A stretch of DNA of 14,302 bases from B16-G9 sp964455635. GTDB lineage: Bacteria; Bacteroidota; Bacteroidia; Bacteroidales; F082. The translations under genes were made by a program, and so were the position numbers. Shown in pieces: positions 1 to 7,488 of the stretch (its first letter is position 1; each line of letters starts with the position of its first letter). The notes under the pieces were generated by a model, which was not told where the DNA came from, ran no database searches, and saw only the letters and a program-made list of their open reading frames with translations. The DNA lies in assembly GCA_964455635.1 (NCBI GenBank), contig CAYVWX010000062.1, forward strand, positions 1 to 14,302, in the 5' to 3' direction.

Positions 1-616
1 CGTTGGTAGCCCATTTATAGGTTGCTCTAATCTCTTCGTCGGTCATACGGGGCATTTGGTCGAACAGTTCAACTTTTTCCATCATCTGTCCTATGGCTCC
101 GTCGGAAATAATGATGGCCGGATTACGATATTTAAATGCCAAATCAAATGCCAATGGTACAAAGTCCGACATTTCCTGTACCGATGAAGGTGCTAAAGCT
201 ATCAGTCTGTAATCGCCATGGCCTCCTCCTTTGGTGGTTTGAAAATAATCCGATTGTGCAGGTTGAATATCGCCCAATCCCGGGCCGCCTCTTACAACGT
301 TAACCAATACCACGGGAATTTCTGCACCGGCAATATAAGATATGCCTTCCTGCATTAAACTGATTCCCGGGCTCGACGACGAAGTCATAGCCTTTTTTCC
401 TGTTGCCCCGGCACCATACAGCATATTAATGGAGGCAACTTCACTTTCCGCCTGTAAAACAACCATACCGGTTCTCTCGTGCGGTTTTTCAGCCGTAAGG
501 TATTCAATTACTTCCGACTGTGGTGTTATGGGGTATCCAAAGTAGCCGTCAACACCTGCCCTGATAGCAGCCTCGGCCAATGCTTCGTTACCCTTCATTA
601 ATCTTAATTCACCCAT
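1..616 (-). CDS. vorB: 2-oxoacid:ferredoxin oxidoreductase, VorB/KorA-type subunit, 3' end cut off by window edge
   Basis: The first 205 residues of a 2-ketoacid:ferredoxin oxidoreductase subunit are encoded. This enzyme family oxidatively decarboxylates a 2-oxoacid (branched-chain or 2-oxoglutarate type) to the acyl-CoA and reduces ferredoxin in the cytoplasm. The start MGELRLMKGNEALAEAA is followed by GYPITPQSEVIEYL (about residues 27-40), which is the PFOR-type pyrimidine-binding domain. Further on come a serine-rich TSSSSPGISLMQEG segment and GLGDIQPAQSDYFQ, both typical of KorA/VorB. The gene leaves the window at base 1, so the usual remainder (about 150 residues) and the TPP-binding partner KorB are not visible. 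The start is ATG at 614-616, 13 bases after the delta-subunit stop, so the two are co-transcribed. Substrate (2-oxoisovalerate or 2-oxoglutarate) cannot be told from this part. Confidence 0.9.
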   Translation of the reverse strand, partial: MGELRLMKGNEALAEAAIRAGVDGYFGYPITPQSEVIEYLTAEKPHERTGMVVLQAESEVASINMLYGAGATGKKAMTSSSSPGISLMQEGISYIAGAEIPVVLVNVVRGGPGLGDIQPAQSDYFQTTKGGGHGDYRLIALAPSSVQEMSDFVPLAFDLAFKYRNPAIIISDGAIGQMMEKVELFDQMPRMTDEEIRATYKWATN

Positions 617-629
617 TTTATTTGTTTTT

Positions 630-860
630 TTATTCGTTAATTTTTACCCTGTAAACGGTTATTACACCATCAGGGCAAACAATGGAACAGTTGGTACATC
701 CCGTACATGCTTCAGGTGTTGCCATGAACGCATAAGGATAGCCTTTTCCATTTACTTCTTTTGCCATAGCGATAACATCGGTGGGACATGCAGGTACACA
801 AACACCGCAACCTTTACATGCCTCAATGTCCACAACAATGGCTCCTCTTACTTTTGCCAT
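630..860 (-). CDS. 2-oxoacid:ferredoxin oxidoreductase delta subunit, 2x[4Fe-4S] ferredoxin
   Basis: A 76-residue bacterial-type ferredoxin with two complete [4Fe-4S] motifs, CKGCGVCVPACP and CTGCTNCSIVCP. It would carry electrons from the oxoacid oxidoreductase encoded immediately downstream. I place the start at ATG 858-860 (protein MAKVRGAIVVDIEACKG), because that gives the usual N-terminus. An in-frame ATG at 905 would add 15 residues (MKFVHSCTLIL...) that look like translated leader. It is the first gene of a leftward operon divergent from the nos cluster. A KorD or VorD name would fit. The divergence suggests a neighbouring housekeeping operon and not a part of N2O respiration. Confidence 0.88.
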   Translation of the reverse strand: MAKVRGAIVVDIEACKGCGVCVPACPTDVIAMAKEVNGKGYPYAFMATPEACTGCTNCSIVCPDGVITVYRVKINE

Positions 861-1428
861 AAGTTTAATCTTTAAAATTAAAGTGCACGAATGTACAAAT
901 TTCACTTCATTTTCAGGCTACGTAAATTACTTATTTCCCCGATTGGGTAATTATTTATAAAGATTTTAAATATTGAATAGGTTATTAATAAATTATGTAT
1001 CAGTGTTTTTAAATTGCATGGCATATTGTGTGAATCCGTTTTTAAAGCATTTTATTTAGATGTCATTTTTGTGTGGATTTTACAATTATCCGTTTTCTAT
1101 TTGGTTTGTTTTAATATTTATAATCTTTCCAAATAAAATCAAAAAAATTATATATCTATTTTATTTACATGTTTTTATTGAAGCTTAATTTATTGGTCTT
1201 TGGTAAAAAAATAGTTATTTTTAAATTTTTTTTAACAGACCTTAACATTGAATAATAATTAAACTATTTTTGTAGTAACCAATGATTTTATTTTTTCGGC
1301 ATGGAAATTTAAAAGTATGGTTTTAAAAATAAGTAATTAAATACCTAATTAGTAGGATGGTTTTTCAGAAATCTTTTAATATGATATTAAACCAATTTTA
1401 TCCTTTTTATAAACCTAAATTAAATATT
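861..1428. other. AT-rich divergent intergenic region between the ferredoxin operon and nosZ-A
   Basis: No supportable gene lies in this stretch, which is very AT-rich with many T and A runs. It must hold the promoters for both divergent operons. Only one convincing -7 box is seen for the rightward nos operon (1265-1272). On the leftward strand a one-mismatch version (GAAATTTG, about 900-907) lies before the ferredoxin gene. A pair of TTAACA direct repeats exactly 10 bases apart sits at 1232-1237 and 1242-1247. I found no good FNR/CRP-type dyad of the TTGAT-N4-ATCAA kind. Confidence 0.7.
1248..1272 (+). promoter_or_regulatory. Candidate Bacteroidota promoter for the nosZ-A/nosZ-B operon
   Basis: TATTTTTG at 1265-1272 matches the TAnnTTTG -7 box of Bacteroidota sigma-70 promoters. 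TTG at 1248-1250 could be the -33 element, but the 14-base gap is shorter than the usual spacing. Transcription would start near 1278 and leave a leader of about 150 nucleotides before the chosen nosZ-A start. AT-richness makes chance matches likely. Confidence 0.35.
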
Positions 1429-3648
1429 ATGATGTTATTTACAAGACGTTTTTTCGTGTTGAGCATCGCGCTTCTGTTAGCTGTTACAGCTAGTGTGCCT
1501 GTTAATGCACAGCAAACGCTCAATGATGTAAAAAAAGATCGTGGCCTTACGGACAATGATGTTTTAGCTGCTGCCAAAACATTTATGCCGCGTGGAGGCC
1601 GTGATGAGTATTTTGGATTTGTCGGAACCGGCAATTCAGGTACTATGATTGTTTACGGGCTGCCTTCCATGCGTATTTACAAGTACGTTGGGGTTTTCTC
1701 TCCCGAACCATGGCAGGGTTACGGCTACGACGACGAAAGTTCGCTTTTGTTGAAAAAAGCTTCGCTTGACGACAAAATCGACTGGTACGGCGATATGCGC
1801 TATCCCGGTTTTTCCGAAACAAACGGAAATTATGATGGCAAGCACCTTTTTTATTCTGACGGTGCAAACTCGCGCATAGCCATGCTCGACCTTGAAGACT
1901 TTGAAACCAAACAGGTTTTAAGTCACCCTCTGTTTTTATCTGCTTTTCCCGGTGTTGCCGTTACACCTAATACCGACTGGGTTATTCAAACCAGTCAGTT
2001 TCCGGCTACCTGGGACGCTAAAAGCGGCGACTTAAAAGCAGGTATTACTTTTTGGAATTTCCACAAAGTGGAAAAAACTACTAAAACAGGCCATGCCGGC
2101 CGTATTTTAAAAGAAAAATCAATTACCCTTGAACTTCCACCCTTTACTTTGGGTTATTCCGATGCCGGTAAATTTGGCAGCGACGGATATATGGTTGGTC
2201 TGGCTTCGGCTAATGGCGATAATTATGTTTATCTGGTTAACTATAATAAGGTAGTTGGCATGAAAACTAAAACGGTAAATAACTTTGCAGTTGTTCCGTT
2301 TGCCGATGCAGTTAAACAAGGTGTAATGGCTATGATTAAACTTCCCGCCAAAGCTTCTTACGTTAAAGTAAGCCCAAAAGGAAAATATTTTATCACGGTA
2401 AGCGACGAAACCACCGTGTTTGATTTTGCAAAAGCCATTAAAGCATTAACCGATAAAACTTTTAAAGGTAACGTTAACGGTGTTCCGGTTATTGATGCCG
2501 CTGCTGTTAAACACGGTAGCATTAAGTTAGGCAGCGGAGTTACTGATATTGCTTTTGAGTATCGTCCCGATGTTGCTTATGCTTCAGCATTTAATGACAA
2601 AAAAATTGTTCGCTGGAATTACAATACGATGAAAAAAGAAGGTGAATTGAAATTGGACTTCAAACCCGGTCAGTTGATGGTTCCTCAGGGAATGTCGGCT
2701 TCTCCTCATTCAAACTACCTCACGGCTGTTGATAAAGAGGGTATCTATAAAAACTTTGTTTCAACCGGCCCTGTTCGTCCGAGTTTCCAGCATTTAATCG
2801 ATATTTCAGGTGATAAAATGAGCGACATTTATACTATGAGCCTTCCACAGTGTAATATGTATGGCTCGGTTGCAGTATTGCGTACTACCATCAAGCCGAT
2901 TATTCGTTATCCCACCGGAACCAACTCACGTACGGGCGAAATATCACCCTTTAAAACCGTGGCCGGTAAAGAAAAAATTGAACGCAAAGGAAATCGTGTT
3001 CACGTATTCGGAACCCTTATCCGCTCTCACATCACACCTGAGATTGTAGAAGTAAATCAGGGCGATATTGTTACTTTCCACCTTACAAACCTTGAATTGG
3101 CCGAAGACGAAACCCACGGTTTTACCATCGACACTTACGGCAAACACGGTAGTTTTGAGCCCGGTAAAACAGCTTCGTTAACTTTTGTAGCTGACCGCGA
3201 AGGTGCTTTCCCATATTATTGTACCGAGTTTTGCTCGGCACTGCACCTCGAAATGGAAGGAATCTTACTGGTTAAACCCAAACATTGGAAAGGTTCGGCC
3301 GGTGGCGAAATTACGCTTACCAAAAAAGAATTGGAAGGGTATAAGAAAAACTACGAAGATAAGTTGAAAGTAATTGCTCAAACACAAGATGTAATTAACG
3401 GTGTTGTTAAATGGTTGAAAGAAAATCATTATGAGAACTATCCTTATGTAAAAGCTTTGGTTACCGATGCTGTTGCACAGTTGAATAAAGCTGCAGTGCC
3501 AAAACAGAACTACGAAAAATTTGCCAAAGAGGGTAAATGGAAAGATGCCTTCTTATGGGCAGAACAGTATTTCCAGTATCAGGTAAAAGCGGCCGATGCA
3601 GGCTTACGTGCTAAAAAGTTGTTAACAGAAAAACTGGGAAGCAAGTAA
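1429..3648 (+). CDS. NosZ-family protein A: CuA-only nitrous oxide reductase subunit lacking all CuZ ligands
   Basis: A 739-residue clade II-type NosZ homologue. It has a signal peptide (about 1-27, cleavage near VNA/QQ), the N-terminal LTDNDVLAAAKTF motif, a seven-bladed propeller (about 60-520), a cupredoxin domain (about 525-620) and a helical tail of about 120 residues. The CuA site is complete: H563, C598, E600 (carbonyl), C602, H606 and M609 in CTEFCSALHLEM. The H563-to-C598 spacing of 35 equals that in canonical NosZ. All seven CuZ histidine positions are replaced when aligned to the downstream paralogue: R124, Y125 (DMRYP for DTHHP), F173, S310, D373, Q415 and Y478. The reading frame is intact with normal codon use, so this is not a decayed gene. 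The likely role is to receive electrons and pass them through CuA to the CuZ of partner B (inference). The start at 1429 is chosen because it gives a standard signal peptide MMLFTRRFFVLSIALLL. The ORF extends to 1357 with an unlikely hydrophobic leader. The stop is 25 bases before the next gene region. Confidence 0.93.
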   Translation: MMLFTRRFFVLSIALLLAVTASVPVNAQQTLNDVKKDRGLTDNDVLAAAKTFMPRGGRDEYFGFVGTGNSGTMIVYGLPSMRIYKYVGVFSPEPWQGYGYDDESSLLLKKASLDDKIDWYGDMRYPGFSETNGNYDGKHLFYSDGANSRIAMLDLEDFETKQVLSHPLFLSAFPGVAVTPNTDWVIQTSQFPATWDAKSGDLKAGITFWNFHKVEKTTKTGHAGRILKEKSITLELPPFTLGYSDAGKFGSDGYMVGLASANGDNYVYLVNYNKVVGMKTKTVNNFAVVPFADAVKQGVMAMIKLPAKASYVKVSPKGKYFITVSDETTVFDFAKAIKALTDKTFKGNVNGVPVIDAAAVKHGSIKLGSGVTDIAFEYRPDVAYASAFNDKKIVRWNYNTMKKEGELKLDFKPGQLMVPQGMSASPHSNYLTAVDKEGIYKNFVSTGPVRPSFQHLIDISGDKMSDIYTMSLPQCNMYGSVAVLRTTIKPIIRYPTGTNSRTGEISPFKTVAGKEKIERKGNRVHVFGTLIRSHITPEIVEVNQGDIVTFHLTNLELAEDETHGFTIDTYGKHGSFEPGKTASLTFVADREGAFPYYCTEFCSALHLEMEGILLVKPKHWKGSAGGEITLTKKELEGYKKNYEDKLKVIAQTQDVINGVVKWLKENHYENYPYVKALVTDAVAQLNKAAVPKQNYEKFAKEGKWKDAFLWAEQYFQYQVKAADAGLRAKKLLTEKLGSK

Positions 3649-3685
3649 TATTAAAGCAATTTAAAAATTTATAATGATTAGAATT

Positions 3686-6070
3686 ATGAAAAAAATAAAA
3701 CAATATACAAGCCTTGTTTTGGTAGCTGCACTTTTCGGCTTTTATTTAACGCTTTCGAGTTGTGGAGGTGGTGCCGAAAAAGCAAAGAATACTGAAATAG
3801 GTGCTCCCCGTGGTCACGAAACCTTTGGGGACGTTACAAAAAGAAGAGGGCTTACCTCAGAAGATGTTTTGGCAGCGGCCAAAACTTTTACTCCCGATCA
3901 TCTTAAAGATGAATATGTTGCCTTAAACTCCGGCGGGCAGGAAGGTAATATGCCTACCTATATCGTGCCTTCTATGCGTTTGGTAAAATATACACCCATT
4001 AACACTCGTCAGCCTTACGACGGTTATGGTTATTCTACCGAAACTTACGGTTTGATGAAAACCGGCTTTATTGATGGCGAAAATATCCTTTGGGGTGATA
4101 CACACCATCCCGGATTTTCGGAAACAAACGGCGACTATAACGGTAAATGGATGGCTATTAACGACAAAGCCAACCCGCGTATTTATATTGTTGACCTTAA
4201 GGATTTTGAAGTAAAACAAGTTATTCAAAACCCTATTTTCCGTAGCGATCATGGTGGTGCCTTTTTTACACCAAATTCCGAATATATTTTGGAAGCTACT
4301 CAGTATCCGGCTCCTTACGACCATAAATATCACCCTTTAAACGATGTGAATTTCCAAAAATATTGGAGAGGTGGTTTAACCTGTTGGGCCTTTGATAATG
4401 ACAAAGGAAGAGTTAATAAGAAAAAATCCTTTAACTTCGAGTTACCTCCTTATACACAAGACCTGTCGGATGCCGGTAAACTGGCTACCTACGGATGGGG
4501 TTTTACCAACTCATTTTGTACCGAAATGTATATTGGTGGCGACATGCAGGGACGTCCTCCTTTTGAAGCAGGTTGTTCCTCGCGTGATGTTGACTATTTG
4601 CATGTTTACAACTGGAAGAAAGCAGAAGAGTTGATTAAAGCCGGTAAGATAAATACAAAAATGGTTAATGGATTACGAACTATTCCTATCAGCGAATCCA
4701 TTAAACACCATTTGTTGTACTTAATTCCGGAACCTAAATCACCTCACGGGGTGGATGTTGACCCGACAGGTGACTATATTATTGTTGCCGGTAAATTAGA
4801 CTCACATGCATGGGTTTACTCGTGGGCCAAAATTCAAAAAGCCATCAAAGAGAAAAACTTTGAAGGACATGATTCATATGGCATACCAATTATTGCCCTC
4901 GAAACAGCTCTGCACGGAAGCCTTGAAATCGGTTTAGGGCCTTTACATAACCAGTTCGACAAGAAAAAAGGTATTGTTTATACTTCGGTTTATGTTGACT
5001 CGTGGACAACCAAATGGGATTATATCAACCTGAAAGTGCTTGATCATGTGTCCTCTAATTATAACATTGGCCACCTTGTTTCCACTCATGGCGATACCAA
5101 GCATCCCGAAGGAAAGTACCTTATTGAGCTTGATAAATTGTCTATCGACCGTTTCAATCCGGTAGGCCCGTTGCATCCTCAGAATCACCAGTTGATTGAT
5201 ATATCAGGTGATAAGATGAAGATTATATACGACATGCCGCTTCCCATGGGAGAACCTCATTATACCGTTATGATGAATGATAACTTATTGAGTCCCATTG
5301 ATGTTTATCCCGTAGGAACCGATATTGTTACCTTGAAAAAAGCACCTTATGCCACCAATGCCGGCGACGAGCATGTTAAAACCAAAGGCAATTTGGTTGA
5401 AGTTTTCGGAACCATTAACAACGGAAAAGTTACTCCGGCAAACATTGATGTTACGCAGGGACAAAATGTTCTTATCCATCTTACAAACACAAGTCAGGAT
5501 AAAACCGGACATTATGTTTACGAAATTGCTTCGTACGACAAACAGTATCGCTGGCGTCCCGGCGAAACGGCTTCGCTTGAATTTTTAGCTGATAAAGCAG
5601 GTAAATTTCCTTTGATGCTTGATTGTGTTCATTCACCTGAAGGCCGTCAGTTACAAGGTTATCTGACCGTTAAATACAATGCTAAAGCCGATAACGATCG
5701 TGTAATTGCTTTTTCAAAAAGAATTCAGAAAGACAACGAAATGCAGAAATTCCAACCTTCAGCCATTGAGCTTAAAAACCTCCTGCCCGGTGAATTGGAA
5801 TTCCTTAACTACGGTTGTACCGCCTGTCATAAATTTGGAAAAGATTACAACGGCCCCGATTTGTTGATGGTTGACAAACGTCGTAGCGATGATTGGTTGA
5901 AATCGTGGATTACCAATCCTAAATCTCATTACAAAGAAGCCGATATTGAAGGTATGCGTCAGAAATATAAACTGGCAATGCCCGATCAAAATGTTTCGGA
6001 TGAAGATGTTGTTAAAATTATCCAATATCTGAAAGCTAAATCGGAGAAAGTTTTAAAAGAGATGAAATAA
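3686..6070 (+). CDS. nosZ: NosZ-family protein B: CuZ-bearing nitrous oxide reductase subunit without CuA, fused to haem c
   Basis: A 794-residue lipoprotein (lipobox LSSC near residue 26) with a clade II NosZ propeller, a cupredoxin domain and a C-terminal cytochrome c domain. All seven CuZ histidines are present: H140 and H141 in GDTHHP, H189 in SDHGGA, H354 in SPHG, H421 in GPLH, H463 in NIGH and H525 in EPH. The H140-H189 gap (49) equals that in P. stutzeri NosZ. The CuA site is gone: at the ligand positions this protein has Y610, L645, C647, H649, G653 and L656 (segment FPLMLDCVHSPEGRQLQG). The alignment to protein A here is gap-free. A haem c motif CTACH (711-715) with probable axial M765 ends the protein, as in the fused cNosZ of Wolinella. 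It should hold the N2O-reducing cluster and depend on CuA from protein A (inference). ATG 3674 is an alternative start four codons upstream. It is co-transcribed with protein A and followed by a terminator. Confidence 0.94.
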   Translation: MKKIKQYTSLVLVAALFGFYLTLSSCGGGAEKAKNTEIGAPRGHETFGDVTKRRGLTSEDVLAAAKTFTPDHLKDEYVALNSGGQEGNMPTYIVPSMRLVKYTPINTRQPYDGYGYSTETYGLMKTGFIDGENILWGDTHHPGFSETNGDYNGKWMAINDKANPRIYIVDLKDFEVKQVIQNPIFRSDHGGAFFTPNSEYILEATQYPAPYDHKYHPLNDVNFQKYWRGGLTCWAFDNDKGRVNKKKSFNFELPPYTQDLSDAGKLATYGWGFTNSFCTEMYIGGDMQGRPPFEAGCSSRDVDYLHVYNWKKAEELIKAGKINTKMVNGLRTIPISESIKHHLLYLIPEPKSPHGVDVDPTGDYIIVAGKLDSHAWVYSWAKIQKAIKEKNFEGHDSYGIPIIALETALHGSLEIGLGPLHNQFDKKKGIVYTSVYVDSWTTKWDYINLKVLDHVSSNYNIGHLVSTHGDTKHPEGKYLIELDKLSIDRFNPVGPLHPQNHQLIDISGDKMKIIYDMPLPMGEPHYTVMMNDNLLSPIDVYPVGTDIVTLKKAPYATNAGDEHVKTKGNLVEVFGTINNGKVTPANIDVTQGQNVLIHLTNTSQDKTGHYVYEIASYDKQYRWRPGETASLEFLADKAGKFPLMLDCVHSPEGRQLQGYLTVKYNAKADNDRVIAFSKRIQKDNEMQKFQPSAIELKNLLPGELEFLNYGCTACHKFGKDYNGPDLLMVDKRRSDDWLKSWITNPKSHYKEADIEGMRQKYKLAMPDQNVSDEDVVKIIQYLKAKSEKVLKEMK

Positions 6071-6100
6071 TTTATATTCACCTTTTTTAAATATATTTGA

Positions 6101-6141
6101 AAAAAGTAGAGGCCTGTTTAATAGCGGCCTCTACTTTTTTT
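6101..6141 (+). terminator. Rho-independent terminator after the nosZ-A/nosZ-B pair
   Basis: A perfect 14-base inverted repeat (6101-6114 against 6126-6139, core GTAGAGGCC/GGCCTCTAC) encloses an 11-base loop and runs into a T tract. The A tract on the other side makes it potentially bidirectional. It lies 30 bases after the nosZ-B stop and should end most transcripts of the first unit. Confidence 0.9.
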
Positions 6142-6148
6142 ATCTTTG
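6141..6148 (+). promoter_or_regulatory. Promoter -7 box for the cytochrome-nosB-nosD unit
   Basis: TATCTTTG is an exact TAnnTTTG match followed by CACCG, a very common layout in Bacteroidota. It sits directly after the terminator hairpin and 31 bases before the cytochrome start codon. Transcription should begin near 6153. No clear TTG -33 element is seen because the terminator occupies that place. Confidence 0.6.
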
Positions 6149-6178
6149 CACCGAAATATTAAATTAAATTTTTAAAAA

Positions 6179-6610
6179 ATGAAAAAAGTATTCTTATTTA
6201 TCTTTTTGCTGGCTGCAGCAACTTTTGTTTTGTCATCATGTGGTGGAAATGCTGAAAAAAAGGCCGGTAATACAACATCCAATACCCAAAAAGTTGAGAA
6301 AAAAGCTGAAAAGCCCCAACAAAAAAACTTTACTGCAAATATTGAAAACGGTAAAGCTGTTTATAACAAGGTTTGTCTTGCCTGTCATATGACCGGTGTG
6401 GCAGGAGCTCCTGCAATAAAAGACAAAGCCCGTTGGGAAGAAATTGCTCAAAAAGGAATGAAAACCCTTCATCATGATGCTATTAACGGTTTTACCGGTA
6501 AACATGGTGTAATGCCTCCCAAAGGAACCTGCTCCGATTGTTCAGACCAGGATTTATACGATGCTGTTGCTTATATGCTTAAAACAGCGGGTGTTGAAGC
6601 AAAAAAATAA
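6179..6610 (+). CDS. Lipoprotein monohaem cytochrome c, c5-like
   Basis: A 143-residue lipoprotein. The signal peptide MKKVFLFIFLLAAATFVLSSC puts the lipidated cysteine at residue 21. A Lys/Glu/Gln-rich tether (about 24-50) precedes a single cytochrome c domain. The haem motif is C66-L-A-C69-H70 and the likely axial ligand is M112 in GVMPPKG. C118 and C121 (GTCSDC) match the conserved cysteine pair of cytochrome c5-type proteins. It should sit in the periplasmic space, anchored to a membrane, and carry electrons between the quinol-oxidising NosG/NosH proteins and the NosZ pair (inference from position). It resembles the small cytochromes NosC1/NosC2 of clade II clusters in role, but I cannot assign either name. 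It opens the second transcription unit. Confidence 0.88.
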   Translation: MKKVFLFIFLLAAATFVLSSCGGNAEKKAGNTTSNTQKVEKKAEKPQQKNFTANIENGKAVYNKVCLACHMTGVAGAPAIKDKARWEEIAQKGMKTLHHDAINGFTGKHGVMPPKGTCSDCSDQDLYDAVAYMLKTAGVEAKK

Positions 6611-6684
6611 TATCGTTGTTTTAAAGGCTTTTCGGTTTCGTTAAGCCACAGTAATGATATTAAAAACTTTAAATAATAATTAAC

Positions 6685-7473
6685 ATGAAAAATAATAAAT
6701 CCGGTTATCAGATTGTTGCCGGCCTTGCCGCTATTTTAATAATAGTAGTTTATTTCCTTCCCATGTGGCATGTGGCTCTGCAAAGTATTCAATACCCGAA
6801 ATCAATGTACCCCAAGGGAATTCGTATTGATTTTAAATTTAACGGTGTTTACAATGGCTGTGTGGGCACCAAAGAACGTTCCGAGCTGGCTCAGGGACAG
6901 GAAGGTGCCGACTGTTTACGGGAGATGAATGCCATAAACCATTTTATCGGTATGTACCATATTGTACCGGGAGTTAATGCCGATAAAACCCGTGAATTTC
7001 CAATTTATTATGTTTTCGATACCAAAAAAGATGCACAGGGCCACGAAATTCTGGATCCGAAAACAAACGAGCCTGTTCGTGTAAATGTTACTCCAAAACC
7101 ACTGATGTTTTTGGATAAACTCATGCATCTTTCACCCTATATTTTTGGCGTTTTTGTGTTGCTGATACTGCTATTTATGTTTACACCCAAACGTAAATGC
7201 TACTGGGCTGCCATTATTTCGGCCTTGACGCCGTTTTATTTCCTCGGTGTGTATATTTATTATCTGTATTGGTACGGCCACCACCTGTCGATGCACGGGG
7301 GCGGTGCCTTTAAGGGTATCAAGCCCTTTATGCCCACGGTTTTTGGTGAAGGTAAAGTAGCGCAGTTTACTACCCAGTCGTATCCGTATCTCGGCTTTTT
7401 TGTCGCCTTATTGGTGTTGGTACTGCTGGTAATTGCCATATTCATGAAAAAGAAAAGTTTTAAAGACAATTAA
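6685..7473 (+). CDS. nosB: NosB-like integral membrane protein of clade II nos clusters
   Basis: A 262-residue membrane protein with four predicted transmembrane helices: about 10-30, 150-166, 172-193 and 233-253. A large periplasmic loop (about 31-148) carries NAINHFIGMYHI, and a histidine-rich loop YGHHLSMHGGGAF follows helix 3. This layout and the place between nosZ/cytochrome and nosD match NosB, a conserved clade II protein of unknown function. The loop GIKPFMPTVFGEGKVAQFT also resembles the C-terminal loop I remember for that family. It is separated from the cytochrome by 74 bases and from nosD by only 15, so all three are probably co-transcribed. The many His and Met residues facing the periplasm might bind copper, but this is inference. 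Confidence 0.78.
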   Translation: MKNNKSGYQIVAGLAAILIIVVYFLPMWHVALQSIQYPKSMYPKGIRIDFKFNGVYNGCVGTKERSELAQGQEGADCLREMNAINHFIGMYHIVPGVNADKTREFPIYYVFDTKKDAQGHEILDPKTNEPVRVNVTPKPLMFLDKLMHLSPYIFGVFVLLILLFMFTPKRKCYWAAIISALTPFYFLGVYIYYLYWYGHHLSMHGGGAFKGIKPFMPTVFGEGKVAQFTTQSYPYLGFFVALLVLVLLVIAIFMKKKSFKDN

Positions 7474-7488
7474 TAGCTGAAACAACTT

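Noticed and set aside
906..1356. FNR/CRP-type binding dyad upstream of nosZ-A
   Set aside because: Several TTGAA and TTAAT pieces occur, but none forms a convincing TTGAT-N4-ATCAA dyad in this AT-rich DNA.
1357..1428. Extended N-terminus of NosZ-A starting at 1357
   Set aside because: The added 24 residues come before a complete signal peptide and look like translated leader. The start at 1429 or 1432 gives a normal n-region.
1429..3648. NosZ-A as a decaying pseudogene of nosZ
   Set aside because: The frame is intact over 739 codons, the CuA site is perfect with canonical spacing, and the signal peptide is good. Decay would not remove exactly the seven CuZ ligands while sparing all CuA ligands.
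3923..4333. Antisense ORF of 136 codons within nosZ-B
   Set aside because: It is a shadow of the strongly supported NosZ-B frame, with no recognisable domain.
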